A stretch of DNA of 64,000 nucleotides, taken from assembly GCA_020631735.1 (NCBI GenBank), contig CM036209.1, positions 438,743 through 502,742 on the forward strand, in the 5' to 3' direction. The DNA is from Saccharum officinarum. Its lineage: Eukaryota > Streptophyta > Magnoliopsida > Poales > Poaceae. The notes under the pieces were generated by a model. It worked only from the letters and a program-made list of their open reading frames with translations. It did not search any database and was not told where the DNA came from. How positions within the stretch are numbered: position 1 is the stretch's first letter; every line of letters begins with the position of its first letter. The position numbers and the translations under genes were made by a program. Positions 1-14,353 of this stretch are shown one piece after another.

Positions 1-31
1 TTAATTGGTGATCAACACCTGGGGTGTTACA
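1..31 (-). repeat. El1 3' LTR, first 31 bp only
   Basis: The sequence equals the outer edge of the right-hand LTR at 10068-10098. The adjacent polypurine tract (complement of CCCTCCCCCCTT at 33-44) fixes the boundary at 31/32. The rest of this LTR is outside the window. Confidence 0.85.
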
Positions 32-3000
32 GCCCTCCCCCCTTAAAAGAATCGCGTCCCGAGATTCGGAATGGAAGACCTTTTAAGGAAAAGAGACACG
101 TTATCTAGTTCCCAACATCAGCTATAGCATTCAGCTACAAAGCTTCAACATCGGTGAACAATTTGACCAAAGGCACTTTCTGATACTTACTCTTCATGGT
201 AAAATTTGTATGAAGAATTTCCTTCATTGACTTCCATGAAGCATTGTTACTTTAGGAGGAATCCAAGATAGCATATACTGCATTCTCAGTGTACGGAGAT
301 CATTTGGTCCATGAGTGAACCACTCACAAGTATCTGATTCTTTAGTGAACACAGCATAGTCCATATGAACTTGACATTAGACCAAAATATTCAGAAGTAT
401 ACTCGTTGAAATGGCTCTATGTTCACATGATTTTGAAAAGCAGCTCTCTACCAAAATGGCTTGAGTACAACCTTCCAAAAGGGGGAGATCATAGACGACA
501 AACATTCTCTGAGGTTATATGGTACAAACTAACCAATAGACAAGGTCTATTCTGGTCGTAAACGTTCAATCATTTAGATATCAACTGATAGAAAGCTACT
601 TAATATTCCATGCGTACAGTTCTCTTTATCTGATGACAACACTGTATTATCTGAGTCTGTCGAGGGGTCAGTGAATGTGATAGCTGACTCTGTCTGCTTC
701 GTCTTCCTGCCAACTGCTATCTAATAAGATTCTTTTAGTCAGAGACAACAGTTATCTGAGTTGAATCAGATGCAACCTCTTGGGTAAAAACATTTATAAG
801 GTACCAAAGTATGTCATCATTGGAAAATAATTCCCAAGGAAAGATGTAACGAGGCCTTAAGGACAACAAAAGTTGCAAATATTCACTAAACCGCGGGGAG
901 TAGTCTACCACCAAGCGATTGAGTAAAATTCTTCTTCGTGACTTAGTTGCACTATAAGTTGAGTTGACTTGCAACGTAGCAATTTTGTCAGGCCAACCTT
1001 TCACCTTGAAGCTTCCTTTTTAGGATCAAACAGCAACTCTAAGATGGAAAATATGTTGTTTGACACTTTTCAAATTGCTTTTGAATATTCCTCAACACTT
1101 TGTCCAATAAAGTTATGAACAAACCATTTGTGGCACCTAAGGGCACAAGGATGTTGATCGAAACTAAGGCATGCATTTCTCTAATTCTTCACTGTGGCTG
1201 ATTGAACACCTTGCACTATTTGTGTGATTGTCCAAGACGGAATTGACTTGATCTCCATGGCTCTGAAAGATAGAGTATCACTCAAGTTGTGGCTAGTTGA
1301 TTAACTTCTTGTTGGATATTGCTCTGTAAGACATAGCCTTAGTAGCTACCAAAGAGTTGTTACCTAGCTGGAGATTGACCTTCCTATTGGTAACTAATCA
1401 GTTGTCTCTCGACACTAAAAAGTTCTAAATCATCACTCTTGACCACAACAACTGTGGTTGATGCAGAACAGATGGTTGCCATCGAAGTTAGTAAATACAA
1501 AGTTATTCTAGAGATGGTTGATTTCGGTTGTATGGTCATTATGCACCCAAGATTGCGACTTGGATAGCTCCGATCATATGCATAATGCGACAATCGATTA
1601 TCATCCCACAGATAACTTGTCCAACATTAAGTGTTGTGTGTCCTTTTTATCCAATAGAGATGAGATACTTGCTTACTAGATGGTGGCCATCAATATAGGG
1701 ACAACTAAGCAAAGTCACTTGTCTACCACCTCTTGTAGTCCATTAATGTTTATGTCGGTGACCTGTTCTTCAAAGGTTATCCTCTTAGCAACTTCAGAAG
1801 GAAACTCCACTACTTTCGGTCTAAGATATGGATCTTACGATACGATATGGAGAGATAACCAAGGAAGGAACACGAGAAAATAACACATCGACTGTCGTTT
1901 CATAATGGATCATGACTAGAAACTGTGATACCAGCACGTGCCAAGCAGCCAACCATGTGTCTGTAGCCACAGGAGGCCCTTGGTTTCATCGCGGCACCAT
2001 CAGCGGCTACTCATAACACCAATACTAAACGCATAACGAAAGTGAAATTTCAAGTGGCACCAATGGGCTGTAAGAACAAGTGCCATCCAAGAAGGGATAG
2101 GAAACAAAGGTAGTCACAAGGTTTAAAATCAACACGAAAATGATCCGAAGATTAAAATATCGCACAAGAGTACATCACGCAATTGCCAAGGATAACTGAG
2201 CAAGAGGCTCTTGCTTAAATTCTATGTACGACTTGCGTCCACCGAGGTGAGTTCCAGATAAAAGATTAATAGGAGATTCATTCATGTTGGGCAACAACAT
2301 GAGATCAAGACCGATAAACATCCCGAGACTTGGGAAGGTTAGGGATGGATTACTCAAACTTCAAGGATGAAAACCAATATGTCAATCACAGATTGAGTTG
2401 ATAAGGTAGATGCACGAATTTGCAAGCACACAATTTAGAGGCCATAGCAGAGATACATTGCGTCACAATAGCTAACCTTTGAGAGAGGTAACCGGAAGGC
2501 CCAACATGGATTTGGGTACGATCTCCACAACTGGCAATGTACGAACCATGGTCAAAGGCTAGCGTTGATAAAAGTTAACTTGGTTGGTCAGTCGATAAGG
2601 GTCTTCACAAAAAGAGTTGCAAAACATCCACGGCTTATGCAAACATATAGGAGAATTAAACTTTGGACTTTCGGTCAAGCAAAGGCATGGATACAAACAT
2701 TCAAGGACTAACCACTAAGTCTACAGGCTCAGACTCCTAAGAGAGAACCTAATGGAAGACAACAATCATACAATTATGTAACGTGAACGTTGTTCTAGGA
2801 TAAAGCTATGCGACACTCGTATGCTTACCGAGGACAAACGAGATGACAACTAGGGCACTACCTAGATAACAAGCATACATACAATATCGCAGTCAATCAG
2901 ACATGGGGAAAACTCAAACGAATGGGCTTAAGCAACAAATACAAAGCACAAGGCTCACTCAAAACAAGCATTTATCTAAAGCAAGAACTAACTGCAAGTT

Positions 3001-4750
3001 TAGTCCAAAACAAACGCTAGCTAAGGTGGGTAACTTAGCATATGCACAGAATCTAGACAGCAGCATAGTAACTACTTGTTTCAACCATAACTGAGGTTGT
3101 AGACCTTCTATAAAGGTGATCCTAGACTTTCTAGATAGCTTAAGAAAATTACTACTCTTTAGTTATTCATACCAACATGGACAGAAAACTGACAAGAACT
3201 TCAAAAATGCATAACTGGAGTTCTATGTACACAACAAGGCTGAGCCTTAACTTTATATAAATCTTATTAAGTTTTCTATAACTTTCTTATTATCATATTA
3301 AGATGATTCTATATCTAACAAGGCCAAACAAGACAAGGAAAACATCTCTGCCCAGATTTGGACAGACTCTGTCATCCCACATTACAAGCTCATAAGTAGA
3401 GATTTAGACAACCAAAATTAGTGTTATAGGACATTTTAGAAAGCTTAGAAAAAGTACTACACTTCTTCTATTATCTCCAAGACATGATTCCCTATACACA
3501 CAGGTCAAACAAACCAAACATTCAGATCTATTCATAGCATAAGTAAAACCTGACAATAAACTTCTAAATTTCATAACTCTCAAACTTTAAGACCTAGGGT
3601 CATGAATTTTTAGGACAAACTAGATAAGTAAGTTAGCTACATTAACAATAAGCAACGTTTGTTTTGGACTATAACAGAAACCGCTCTAGCAGCCAACGTT
3701 CAATAAGCAAAACAAAGCTTGCCTTTGTTCTACTTAACAAGAGAGCACACAAACATGTTATTCTAGTAGCTCTAAATTTTGTTACCTTAGACCAACATGA
3801 ATTTAACTCATTCATGAGAATCCATAATTATTTAAGTGAGGTCTAAAGCATTGGCAAACGCTTGGGTGAACAACATGGAGTAAGGCATTCTTGTTTAGCT
3901 TCATACAAGAAAGATAGTGTACTACATTGATCACAAGTTACTTATCATTTGAACAAGGGTGAGAGGAGCATAGCCATGCATAACGCAACAATCATGAAGA
4001 TGCATGCTTTGTCCTATTCATTCTCATAAGATTGCCAACCTAAAGTGGCGATCACGTTCTATGTCGGTGGCATACACGCACTCTCTCGATATATAGCTAG
4101 TCGTCAGCTACATTCGACTTACGCATTCGTGGTTAGCGTACCTACAGAAAAGTTTCATTGCAGCCCAACATTTCCCCAAATATAGCACACAATGAAACAT
4201 GAAGGTAAAATTCTAAGCACTCCCATATACATATACCCCTGTATACGTACATGTAGCACCAAAACTACCCGAATTATTCAATCACCCACAATTAAGTATC
4301 TTCATATATACATGTGTGTACCATGTAAATAATCCAGTAACCAAAACTAGCTCTCCCCTAGACCGCGGGTTGGACGGTCATGCTCTCACAACTCACACTT
4401 ACCTGAGCGTAGGTGCGATGTTGCATAAAAGTAAATTAGCAACATATATGACTATTTCATATATGAAGGCTACCTCCAATCTGACACACCGGGTAGCGTA
4501 GTGCGGGAGAGTTATCACACATACATACCTTGGCCTGGGCGTAGATGCATAAATGAAAAACCCCCAAGTTAGTACTTATATAAGTCACCTAATAATCCTT
4601 ATATGGGCATAAGGAAATTAACCACTGGCATACTTAGGTTTAAAATTTAGATTTGACAAACCTATATAAAACTATAAGTTGATAAAACTGATTTTATAAA
4701 ACAAAACCTTTGTTTTAAATACACATATGACAAGTTTAATGTTGAATCTT
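32..4750 (-). other. El1 internal region, non-coding, with conserved leader
   Basis: There is no long open frame and no retrotransposon protein motif. The leader (about 3990-4750) aligns by eye with the leaders of A, B and C: it has the CAG|GTAAGTGTG donor (exon end 4403) and the CTGTAG|GTAC site (exon end 4142). A block at about 1905-2050 matches the ORF1-gag spacer of B at about 17220-17340, so this part is descended from a full element. About 60-1900 and 2050-3900 match nothing I recognise. The H3-like ORF1 start seen in A, B and C is absent where it would be expected, near 3900. Confidence 0.6.
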
Positions 4751-4762
4751 GCTCTGATACCA
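4751..4762 (-). promoter_or_regulatory. El1 primer binding site (tRNA-iMet type)
   Basis: Minus-strand TGGTATCAGAGC, the usual plant initiator-Met primer site, lies two bases inside the end of the 5' LTR. Confidence 0.9.
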
Positions 4763-5213
4763 GCTGTAACGGAACCGTCCAAATTATACGAGCACAAGTA
4801 CAAAAACAATCACCGAAATGATCAAATTCTCGCACTTGAGTCCATATAACTCCGGTAGTCCAATGAAATCACGAGGGATTTCAAACCAACCAACATACAA
4901 GCCAAGATCGTAGTGATTCAACATAACAAGTCACATGTTACATCCATTCCACAAGTAATTCAATATACATCGGAGTTCAACATAGTTATTACAACTTAAG
5001 TTCAAAAGTAGCGGAAGCAAAGTAATTTGAAACTAATATTATTCTTATTTCAAATACATGCCAGTACCACGGTCGACTTCCAACAAAAGCATTAGAGAGA
5101 AGATAAATAAAAAGGATCATGCCCATGATCACACTCCGCCTCTACGGCAGGAGTCAACCAACTCTTGCAGCCGCTATGATACATCATAACCTGCAACAAG
5201 TGAGGATAAAACC

Positions 5214-5235
5214 CTGAGTACAAGAAAGTACTCAG
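5214..5235 (-). other. LTR hairpin H1, El1 copy
   Basis: Stem CTGAGTAC / GTACTCAG with a six-base loop, read AAGAAA on the plus strand. A GACGG|GTAAGT donor-like site lies just upstream in the element's sense. Confidence 0.7.
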
Positions 5236-6075
5236 CTAGACTTACCCGTCAGAAACCAGAAATAAGTGACACCAAGGATCATGCAAGGCTGATATAAAGT
5301 GGGGCTAGCTTGACAACTTTTTGCATAAAAGCTTAATATAGATGATCAATCATTAATGCTTAAGCATCAAGTTAATTATCATTAACCTATCATCTATATT
5401 AGAACCTATACTAGAGCACTCACTTTATTAGGAGCAAACAATATTAACCATAGCAGGTATAAATTGAGGCAACCTTTCCATCGTTATCCAATTAACCATC
5501 TGTTCAATTTAATGGAATCTACGTTGCCGCTGCTCAAGTCAAGTGCTCACTAACCGGGAGCGACGGCGATTCAAATCAAATTCCAATCCAGCTGGAGGGG
5601 TATTTCTAACACTCACCGCGTAGGCCCCTGCCAGGGTCGCACAAGCCACCTTTTCATATGATTCAGGAATCGCGGGTCCGAATGATGTCGCGACCCCAAG
5701 GGCGACACTCTGCCAGGTGATAGGAACTCTAACCCCCCTTGGTCTCACGCCAATGTCCCCAAGCACATCCTTTCTCTCCTCCAAGAAGCAACCTACCATT
5801 CGATTCCTGGCCTGAATCACATTACTCGGCTTCGCGGTCGGAACGACTTATCCAGCCAACTAAGTGTTAGACTGCGTTCAACATGACTCAAGGACGTACA
5901 GCGAATCGGTCCTTAAACGACTCAGACGGGGATAGATTCACACCTAAGGCCTCCATGCCTTGTTGCTTCACTATCGTCATCCCGCCCGGTCTCATTTCAT
6001 TTTATTAGCACATGGTTCCATTTTACGATAGCAAATATAGCCAACCGTGCCATATATGAATATCCCTATATCTCG

Positions 6076-6096
6076 CAGGTGACAGGAAATCACCTG
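6076..6096 (-). other. LTR hairpin H2, El1 copy
   Basis: Perfect seven-pair stem CAGGTGA / TCACCTG with a seven-base loop. This copy has A-U at stem position 2, where the other families have G-U or G-C. Confidence 0.7.
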
Positions 6097-6239
6097 ACTT
6101 CTACCGCTTAAAGCAGGGATAAGCATCTACTCGATCCTAGTCTATGTAGGATTCAAGGATTCATATATCTGGACAAGGAATGATATAATGCAGCAAGGGT
6201 TTCCAACCAACTCCTACCACTTAATGCAACAATACTTAT

Positions 6240-6356
<117 letters not shown>

Positions 6357-8202
6357 GCTTTGAAGATAGGAGGCTTATAATGCTCCGGGGCTTGCCTGGG
6401 ATCCGACTCAAGTTAGAGTATGTCAGATGAAGTCACTTGGCGAGCAACCTCCAATCTACCACTTGTCCGGTCCTTCTATCTTCGGGATAGATCCACCAAC
6501 TCCATCTTCGGGTGTGGCTCCACATCAGGTCCTTCACGCGCTTTAGCTAGCGTACCTAAATGAGGTGCAATAATGCATATGTATGAATGCATAGAAGTGC
6601 AATAAACAAAGTAATCATGCAAGCATACCAAAGTTCACATAAACCCTAGAGCTAATTAACTTAATCCTCAATAAGACATAACATAGAAGAGGGCGAGCAC
6701 ATTAATCAAGAAACAAGTCTCACAAGATTACAGGGTACCACTCAAGTATCATCAAAGATATGAGTCACATTTCAATACCCAAGCATGACAAAGTTAATCA
6801 AAGTACTAGAACTAGAAATTGCCACATTCTGGGCATCAGAATAGCAGCTAAGTAATTTAATCATAACCAGAGATCCCTAAATCCAAATGACTTGTAAGAA
6901 GACATTCTGGAAAGCTTATGAAATTAGCTATATTTCATTTATAATCATCTAAACCTGATTCTAACATTTACCAGGTCGAAATACAGAAGGTACAGAATCT
7001 GTCCTAGAAGGACAGAGAGCAACATAAATCTGAACCGAAATTAGAACAGCTGTAGTTTCTAAACCATATGGCCAAATGCCACCAAAATTTAACAGCAGCT
7101 AGATCATGAAATTCACAACAACTTTGTTATATCACACAAGACATGAAAACATCATTTGCATAGGGTAATTAACAATATTCTCAAATCTGTTCAGAAACCT
7201 CATTTGCAAGAAATAATTATTAACTTATGTTGCAAACATATAATTGAATAAAACCAACTTTACCAACATTTCATACATGACTAATGAACACCAGAAAACA
7301 TAGTGTTAATTACTAAATAAATTATTTTAATACATTTTCTTAATTTATTTAGATAATTAGGTGGAATTATAACCACATCATAAGGATGCTTTATAAATTC
7401 TACCAAAATTACAGGGGTCTACAAATGCTCTCAAAATTCTACTGTACAAATTTCAAGCCATTTAATTAAGTACATCAACCTCTATGAAAAAGACAATCAA
7501 CTATTGAAATAAATCATGTGAGAACAGGTAAAACCTAAAACTCAATATTTTCTGTGAATACATGGCCATAGAATGAACCAAAATCATAGAGCAACATCAT
7601 AATAAGGTGATGGGACAACATTTTCTATTTTATCATTTATATATTATTTATAAGCTATTTATCTAGCCCTAAACAAGTTAAATCAATAACTAGATCATCC
7701 AAAAAGTAGTGACCAAGACATTTATACCACAGTATATACATATCATGACAAGACTACCATAAAAATTTCACATCATTTGGAGCATCACAACTTAAGATAT
7801 AAAATGACAAGTAATAAAATGTAATTTTCCTTATTTAACAAGGTCAAATCAAAACCCTAAGAAAACAGTGAACAACTAGGGTGTTTAATATTTTTCCTAG
7901 CAAGTGAAAGTCATCACAAAATTAACAAAACAAGAATCACTATTTTTGGAGTTCTAAAACTCCAGATCTTGCTCTGGTCAAGTTTATAAGCATTTTTAAA
8001 GCTTAAATAACAACATCAGAAAAAATCTACAAACATGTAACATATTATTGCTTCACTGCATAGATCTTTTCTCAAGGTTTTCAAAAAGTCCACTTTTGCT
8101 ATTTTTGGAATTACCTAGCAAGAGATATGATTTTTGGAAGATTTATAATTTCTCTGAAATTCAAAAATGCAATTAATTACCTAACCCTAGATTCGCTAGG
8201 TA

Positions 8203-9145
8203 TACCCGGTCGTGTACCCCAACTCAACCATTCATAACCGACACGTGGGACCCCTGGTTCAGCCGGGCCCGCACGTCATACTCACACCGAGAGACAGAGA
8301 GAGGGGATCGCCCGCTCCTCCCGCCTGCCGATGGGGAAACAGGGGAGGCGGCGGCGCTCACGCCGGAGCTCCCCGCTCCGGTGATGGAGGCCTTGCCGGC
8401 TCCGCGAAAACAGCGAGGAAGGGTCGCGGTGTTCGGGCGCACCCGCAGGTGGCCTCGACATGGCCCGAGGTGGCTCGTGACCGCCCGACCGCGGTGACCG
8501 GCGGCGTGGCCCGCGGCGGCTCCGTAGATGGAGCTTGCCGACGGCCAACGGGGCCGAGGAAGGGGCGCTTCGAGGGCGGTGCAAGGAGGTCATGGTGGTG
8601 ATATGCCCGGCTGAAGACAAGGAGGCTCGGGGTGGAGGAACACCGGCGGCCATGGAGTTTGGCACGGCCGGCTATGGCGGTGGCGATGCGGCACAATTGG
8701 AAACCGGCGACTCGTGTGGGAGCAGTTGGTAGGGTCTGACCACGCGCGTCCGTGGCATTGAGGTAGAGGTGGTGTTGTGCTCAGTCTAGCCCGTGACCGA
8801 CAACTCACTGAGATTGACATTGTGGTCGTGAGCTCAGGAGCTCGGCCATGGCAGCGGCGGCGCTCGCTCTCGCAAACCCAGAGCGGAGAAGAGGCGAGAG
8901 AGAAGTGGAGAGGCGCTCGGGTGCTGCTCGGGCTTCACCAACACAAGAAGGGATGAGGACACGCGGCAATGCGGTAGGGTGCGGCAGGGACGCGTGCCGG
9001 GAGGGAGCCGGGCATGGCCGACACGTCCCGGACATGTGGCCTCCTCAGGGGCATTTCAACGAGCACGTGGTAGCCTACGAAGTGGGCAAGGTGGAGGGCG
9101 ATTTTGGGCCAGTTCTAGGCTGAATCTGGACAAGGACCAAATGTC
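8203..9145. other. GC-rich island in El1 LTR
   Basis: Roughly 0.9 kb of very GC- and CpG-rich sequence between AT-rich flanks. It is open in several frames on both strands, but the predicted peptides are Arg/Ala/Pro/Gly-rich and I see no domain. Equivalent islands lie in the LTRs of A, B, C and E, so this is an LTR feature, perhaps promoter-like, and not a host gene. Confidence 0.6.
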
Positions 9146-10097
9146 AAAGTTGTTCTCCTCTGTATGCTCTACAAATTTCATTTAAGCACTAAAGTCATAG
9201 GACTCATAGATTATGCGGTAATGATACGCCAAAACGGCATTGTCAATGTGTCGGCAACCATTAACAACATTCCAAATTGTTGTGAATAATGGAGTCCAAC
9301 AAGTGTCATCTTCTTGCATGCCCTTCTCCACGATATAAGCTCCATCTTTTGTATTTGGACCAATTCAAGTTGCATAGAAAAATTTGGAGAACGCGAGAAG
9401 CCAACGTCGACGTTACTGGAATTAGGGCTTAAAATGGCTAAGTGCTGAAATCAGCCCTAAAACTGACTTGTGGGCCCTGTTTGAGCATGTTACACACATT
9501 TTCATGACTTGACTCTTAAACAAAGTTTGTTCCTTATAAAATTCTCTATAACTTTGTCAAAGGGTGCATAGTCATGCAAAGCGTCTAGGTCACACTTTTG
9601 AAATGGTCAAACCATAGGGCTCTAGGGTCCATACATGGTCAACCACCAATTAGAAGCATGTTTAGGCAAAATGATCAACATGAACATTGTTCCATTAAGT
9701 GTCCTAAGTGTAGTTAAGGTCTTGTAGAGTTCAGCTAGAGTCATTTGGACAAGTTTGCAAGGTTTGGTTGATGATCTATAGTTCCATTAACTTAATGGGA
9801 CAGATTCCAATAGGAATGGAACTTATCATTTCATGTGACTTTTTGATTCCAAACTTCATGAAACTTTTCCAGGGATCAATATAGATAGTTATTGATGTGA
9901 GACATGTGAAGATATTTTGATAACAACACCCAAGCATCTATCTTAAAAATGGCCTATATGCAAAGAAGGGTGCAGCATCCAAGTTTAGATTAGGGTTTAT
10001 TTCCATAGATTGAACTTGACATTGCCATCTCCACTTAATCTGTCATGTTTGGGCTTAAACCCACTACTTAATTGGTGATCAACACCTGGGGTGTTAC

Positions 10098-10820
10098 ATG
10101 CCGGGCATACCCAGGGAAGTCGCCGAGCACGCCTTGGAAATCGGAGCCGGCTCCAAATCGGTGAAGCAACGCTTGCGCCACTTCGATGAGGTGAAGCGCA
10201 AGGTCATCGGTGAGGAGATACACAAACTGTTGGAGGCCAGATTCATCAAGGAGGTTCATCATCCCGAGTGGCTAGCTAATCCTATATTAGTTAAGAAAAA
10301 GAGTGGGAAGTGGAGGATGTGTGTATACTATAATAGTTTAAATAAAGCATGTCCAAAAGTTCCTTTTCCTTTGCCACGCATTGATCAAATTATTGATTCC
10401 ACTATGGGATGTGAAACTCTTTCGTTCTTAGATGCATATTCCGGCTACCACCAGATCAAAAATGAAGGAGTCTGACTAGCTCGTGACTTCGTTCATCACC
10501 CCGTTTGGCATGTATTGCTACGTTACTATGCCCTTCGGTCTCCGAAACACAGGGGCTACGTACCAGCGATGCATACAACATGTTTTTGGGAAACACACCG
10601 GACCAACCGTTGAGGCTTATGTCGATGATATCGTTGTCAAAACCAAAAAGGCCGATCATTTGATAAACGACCTCGACGTTGCGTTCAAGTGCCTCTGGGC
10701 AAAGAACATCAAGCTCAACCCCGAGAAATGCGTTTTCGACGTTCCTTGAGGCATGCTTCTAGGGTTCATCATTTCTAAGCATGGCATCGAGGCCAACCCA
10801 GAAAAGATCACTGCGATAAA
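10098..10820 (+). pseudogene. Tat-lineage Ty3/gypsy reverse transcriptase fragment
   Basis: The translated sequence begins MPGIPREVAEHAL and continues through the RT palm and fingers (KKKSGKWRMCV, FPLPRIDQI, FLDAYSGYHQI, FGLRNTGATYQR) to the catalytic AYVDDIVVKT at about 10615-10645. It ends at GIEANPEKITAI. This wording is typical of the Tat (RIRE2/Grande-like) lineage rather than of chromoviruses. The frame is broken by an extra A in an A-run near 10460, a TAG near 10470 (CAG in relatives) and a TGA at 10747 (CGA in relatives). The first ATG base is the last base of the El1 LTR. El1 and B inserted at the two ends, leaving 0.7 kb of the older element between them. Confidence 0.85.
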
Positions 10821-11709
10821 TGTAACACTTCAAGTGTTTAGTCCTTAATTGCATTGCATTTGCATTTGCATTTGCATAAGCATAAGCATGCATCATTCAT
10901 GTTTGTTATTTTATGTGATGCAACACATGTGATTGTTCTAGGGTTTGTTTGATTTATTTCATGAAGTATTTGATAGTTGGTGTAACAAAAAGGTAAGGTA
11001 GCCAATCATGACCTACAACACCTTAGTTATACTTAGGGTAACATTTGGAACAAGGTTCATGTTGACCAAAATTACAAATTTGCCCTCCAAGAGAAGTTTG
11101 ACCACCATTTGACCCTAGAAGGCTCTAGTTTGACCAATTAAAAAGTCTAATTTAGAGACCTTGCATGGAAGAGCACCCTTAAGCAAAGTTGTAAAGAAAT
11201 TCATGGGGAACAAAAGTCTCAATATGACCATCTCATGAAATTGACCCTAACATGCTCAAAAGTGGCCCACAAGTCAGTTAGAGAGGTAGCTCCAAGACTT
11301 AGAATTTTTCTAAGTCTGGAATCTGACCCTACAGTTTTACTGATGCCTACTTTAGGAGCTTGTAGTTTGCAAACCAGGCCAAACCAGCTTTCACTCATAT
11401 TGACAAACTTGTAGATCACATGTAACCCTACAACTTTGTCAACATCACCCAAGCCTGGTTCTTAATGGTTCAAGAGATATCGTGTCATGAACTTAGGCTG
11501 TCAGTCGGCATCGTTAACTGAACCCCGGTTTCAGTTTCATCAAGCACTACTTTGAGGCCATGTAGTTTGAAATATAGGCTGAACCAGCCCAAACACCAAT
11601 CGACAAAGTTGTTGACCTAACGTAGCTCTACAAACTTGATGTTGCCACCTTGGACTGAAACAGGCTGGTCTAGAAGTTAATCACGTTCGAAATCACTCTG
11701 TCAGTCACT

Positions 11710-12540
11710 ACCGATGGCGTCAATGAACTACGATTCAGTTTCGTCAGTGGCCGACCGGCCACAGGGCAACGCCGACGCGTGGAGGCGCGGTGGCGCCCGT
11801 ACGCCGGCCCTGGCCCCACCAGTCAGGCCGCGACGCCTTCAAGACGCCACGACGCGCGAGCCGGCCTCCATTCCTCCGCCCCCTCTCTTCCAGTTGCAAA
11901 AACACCGAAACCGAGCCGCCATTGCCGTTCTTCTCCGGCGAGCTCAAGCGCGAGCTACATCGCATCACCGGCCGCCAGACCTCGCCACTCCCTCCGCCTC
12001 ACCACCCTCCATCCCCTTGACCCACCGAAGCCCGCGATTTGACTCAAGGTGAGCCGCATTGCTTTCTTCCCCGTCTCCGAGAGGTCGCCGGAGCCCGCCA
12101 TGGGACCTCACCGTGGTCGGGGTGCTTCGGGCCTCTCTCCATCCTCCCTTCCTATCAAAATGGATCCGCCTAGCTTCGGTGAAGCTCGTACCGAGCCTAG
12201 ACCGCACCGTACATCCTCACCGGCGACGGTGCGCCGCCACCGGACATCACCGGCCGCCGCTCGCGGTGACAAGCCCCTTCCACCCCATCCCCATCCATTC
12301 CACGAGCACCAATCGACGCACCGGGTGACGGAGAACACGAGGCGGTGTTCGATTGGCCGAGCGAGCTCTTCTCCGGCGAGCTCGAGCTCGTCGGAGCTCG
12401 CGGGTCTCCGCCTCCCCTGCCTCCGGTCACTGACCGCGCGGGCCCGCCCATCAGTGTCGCGCGCGGGCGGGGGCGCTGAGCGGGCCGCACGCGCGCGAGT
12501 GTGTGGGCCGAGTTTTCCGGGCCGGCCCAGTTCATCCGAA
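11710..12540. other. GC-rich island in B LTR
   Basis: CpG-rich block ending in GGCCGGCCCAG (site II-like GGCCCA) before an AT-rich stretch. It is homologous to 43195-44010 in E in reverse orientation. Frames open on both strands are low-complexity Ser/Pro/Arg peptides. Confidence 0.6.
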
Positions 12541-14353
12541 ATGAAATTCATTTTTATTATTTTGTCACTGATTTTTGTACAAGTTGGAAAAATATAGATC
12601 TAGGGTTTTAATGATCCAAAAATCATGAGATAAATTTTGTTAGGGTCTACATGATGTGTAGTATTTTAGAAAAATATGGATCTGGCATGAGATGTTTAAA
12701 TTCTGTAAGAATTTAATAGATCCTTTAAATGTGTTTTGGAATGCATGCAAATTTGTTAAATTTATAACTTGAGCTGTAGAGTTCCATAAATCATGAAATT
12801 TGGTGGGTAGGTTACTCTATGCTAGCCCTAGCTCTGGTAAAAATTTGGGCATCAGTGCTTAAGTAATTTCCAAGTTATAAGGCTATCATTTTATTCTAGG
12901 AGATAATTGAAGGAATTTTTGTAATTTTTCTACATGTGCAATGTTCTTGTAACTTTTTGGAGAATGTCTTGGTACCCTAGAGTGTCTAATAAAAATATGA
13001 AATCTATTGTTTGATACTTTTCAATATGATTTATTAATTATACAAAAATCAGCCTTTTTGACTGGTGAATTTTGTATAGAGAATTTCTATGAATAAAACT
13101 TGTTCAAATTTTTACTGTGGTCTCTTTTTGGGTCAGAGAGTCCCCTGTAATTTTTGTAGAATTTTAGGAGCAGTTTACATATATGTTTAAAATTCCACCT
13201 AATTAATTAAGTAAAATAAGAAATGAGTATAAATAAATGTTCTAGGTAGTCACACCCTACTTTCTGGTGTTGTTATACCCCATGGGAACTTTTGGAAATC
13301 TTAGTTTGGTTTTAAGGGTCTTTGGCCACATCAATAAATGTTTAACCTTTGTAATTTTAGGTTTTCTGGACAGCTAGTAGTAATTCTAAATTTGGCTTTG
13401 ATAAAATTGGTTGCTGGAAAACTTGTAAATACCAAAGTTGGAGTAAACTTGATGAACTAGCTTGTGTCAAAATTTGGAAGCATTTGGCTTAGTAGTTTGA
13501 GAGTTACTGTTGTTTAAAGTGGCAGTTCAAAATCTGCTACTCTCTGTTTTGAGAGGACAGATTCTGGAACTTGTGAAGTTTGACATGGAAAACTTAGGAG
13601 TTTGGAGTTGAGGTCTGAAAATGAATTGTAGTGCATTTCTTAGGCTTTCCAGATTGTCTTAGATCATATCTGTTGGAATTGTAAATCTCCAGTTGTGATA
13701 AAAACAAGTAGCTGCTGTCCAGAATGCTTACTGTGGTGTTTTGCTGATTGATATGGTGTGATATCCTAAGACGTGCTACTTTTGTAATTGTTAGGTGTTA
13801 GGGCCTTAACTGAGGATGAGCAGCTTTATCTTAGGTTAAGTAGATTAGGTGAGTACTTCTCTACCGGAGAGGAAATTTGCACCTACTCTTTTGAAGTGAT
13901 TTGAATAGAGCGTTAAATTGTTGTAATGCATTTCATTCCGAGCATATTGCATCTTTCATTATGCATTCATGGGATTTATTATGCACTCATGCAATAGGTG
14001 TACCGGAGGGGGTGACACTCCTCGAATTCGAACAAGCGATACCGGAGGAGGTGCTGAGTCAACCGGAGGAATTAGCAGAAGAACCCAACGTCGGGGAAGC
14101 TCCGTCAGAAGATCTACCCGAGTGTCCGGACCATAGACCCGCAACCTTTCTCAAAGGCAAGCCCTGGTGCATGCTGAACCCATCGTTTTATAAATATATC
14201 TTGAGTACTTTTAATTGTTTATTGCATTAAGTTCTAGGAGTTATATGAAAACACTTGCTGCATTGTACCTGTCCTTGTCCAGATATCGTACTTAAATCCT
14301 ATATTAGGTTTAGGCACGTGTCGATGCTTAGCCCTGCTTAGTACGGTAGAAGT

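Noticed and set aside
735..1004. 89-codon minus-strand frame in the El1 internal region
   Set aside because: No similarity to Gag or Pol that I can see; isolated among broken frames.
5539..5820. 93-codon frame also seen at 14551-14895 and 40882-41118
   Set aside because: Conserved position reflects LTR homology. Frames differ in length and end between copies, and no domain is visible.
10855..10890. CRISPR-like or satellite array
   Set aside because: Only a few TTTGCA/TAAGCA units in an LTR start; short slippage repeat.
12049..12597. 182-codon frame in the B LTR, shared with E at 43123-43683
   Set aside because: Shared only because the LTRs are homologous. Composition-driven, with no domain and competing frames on both strands.
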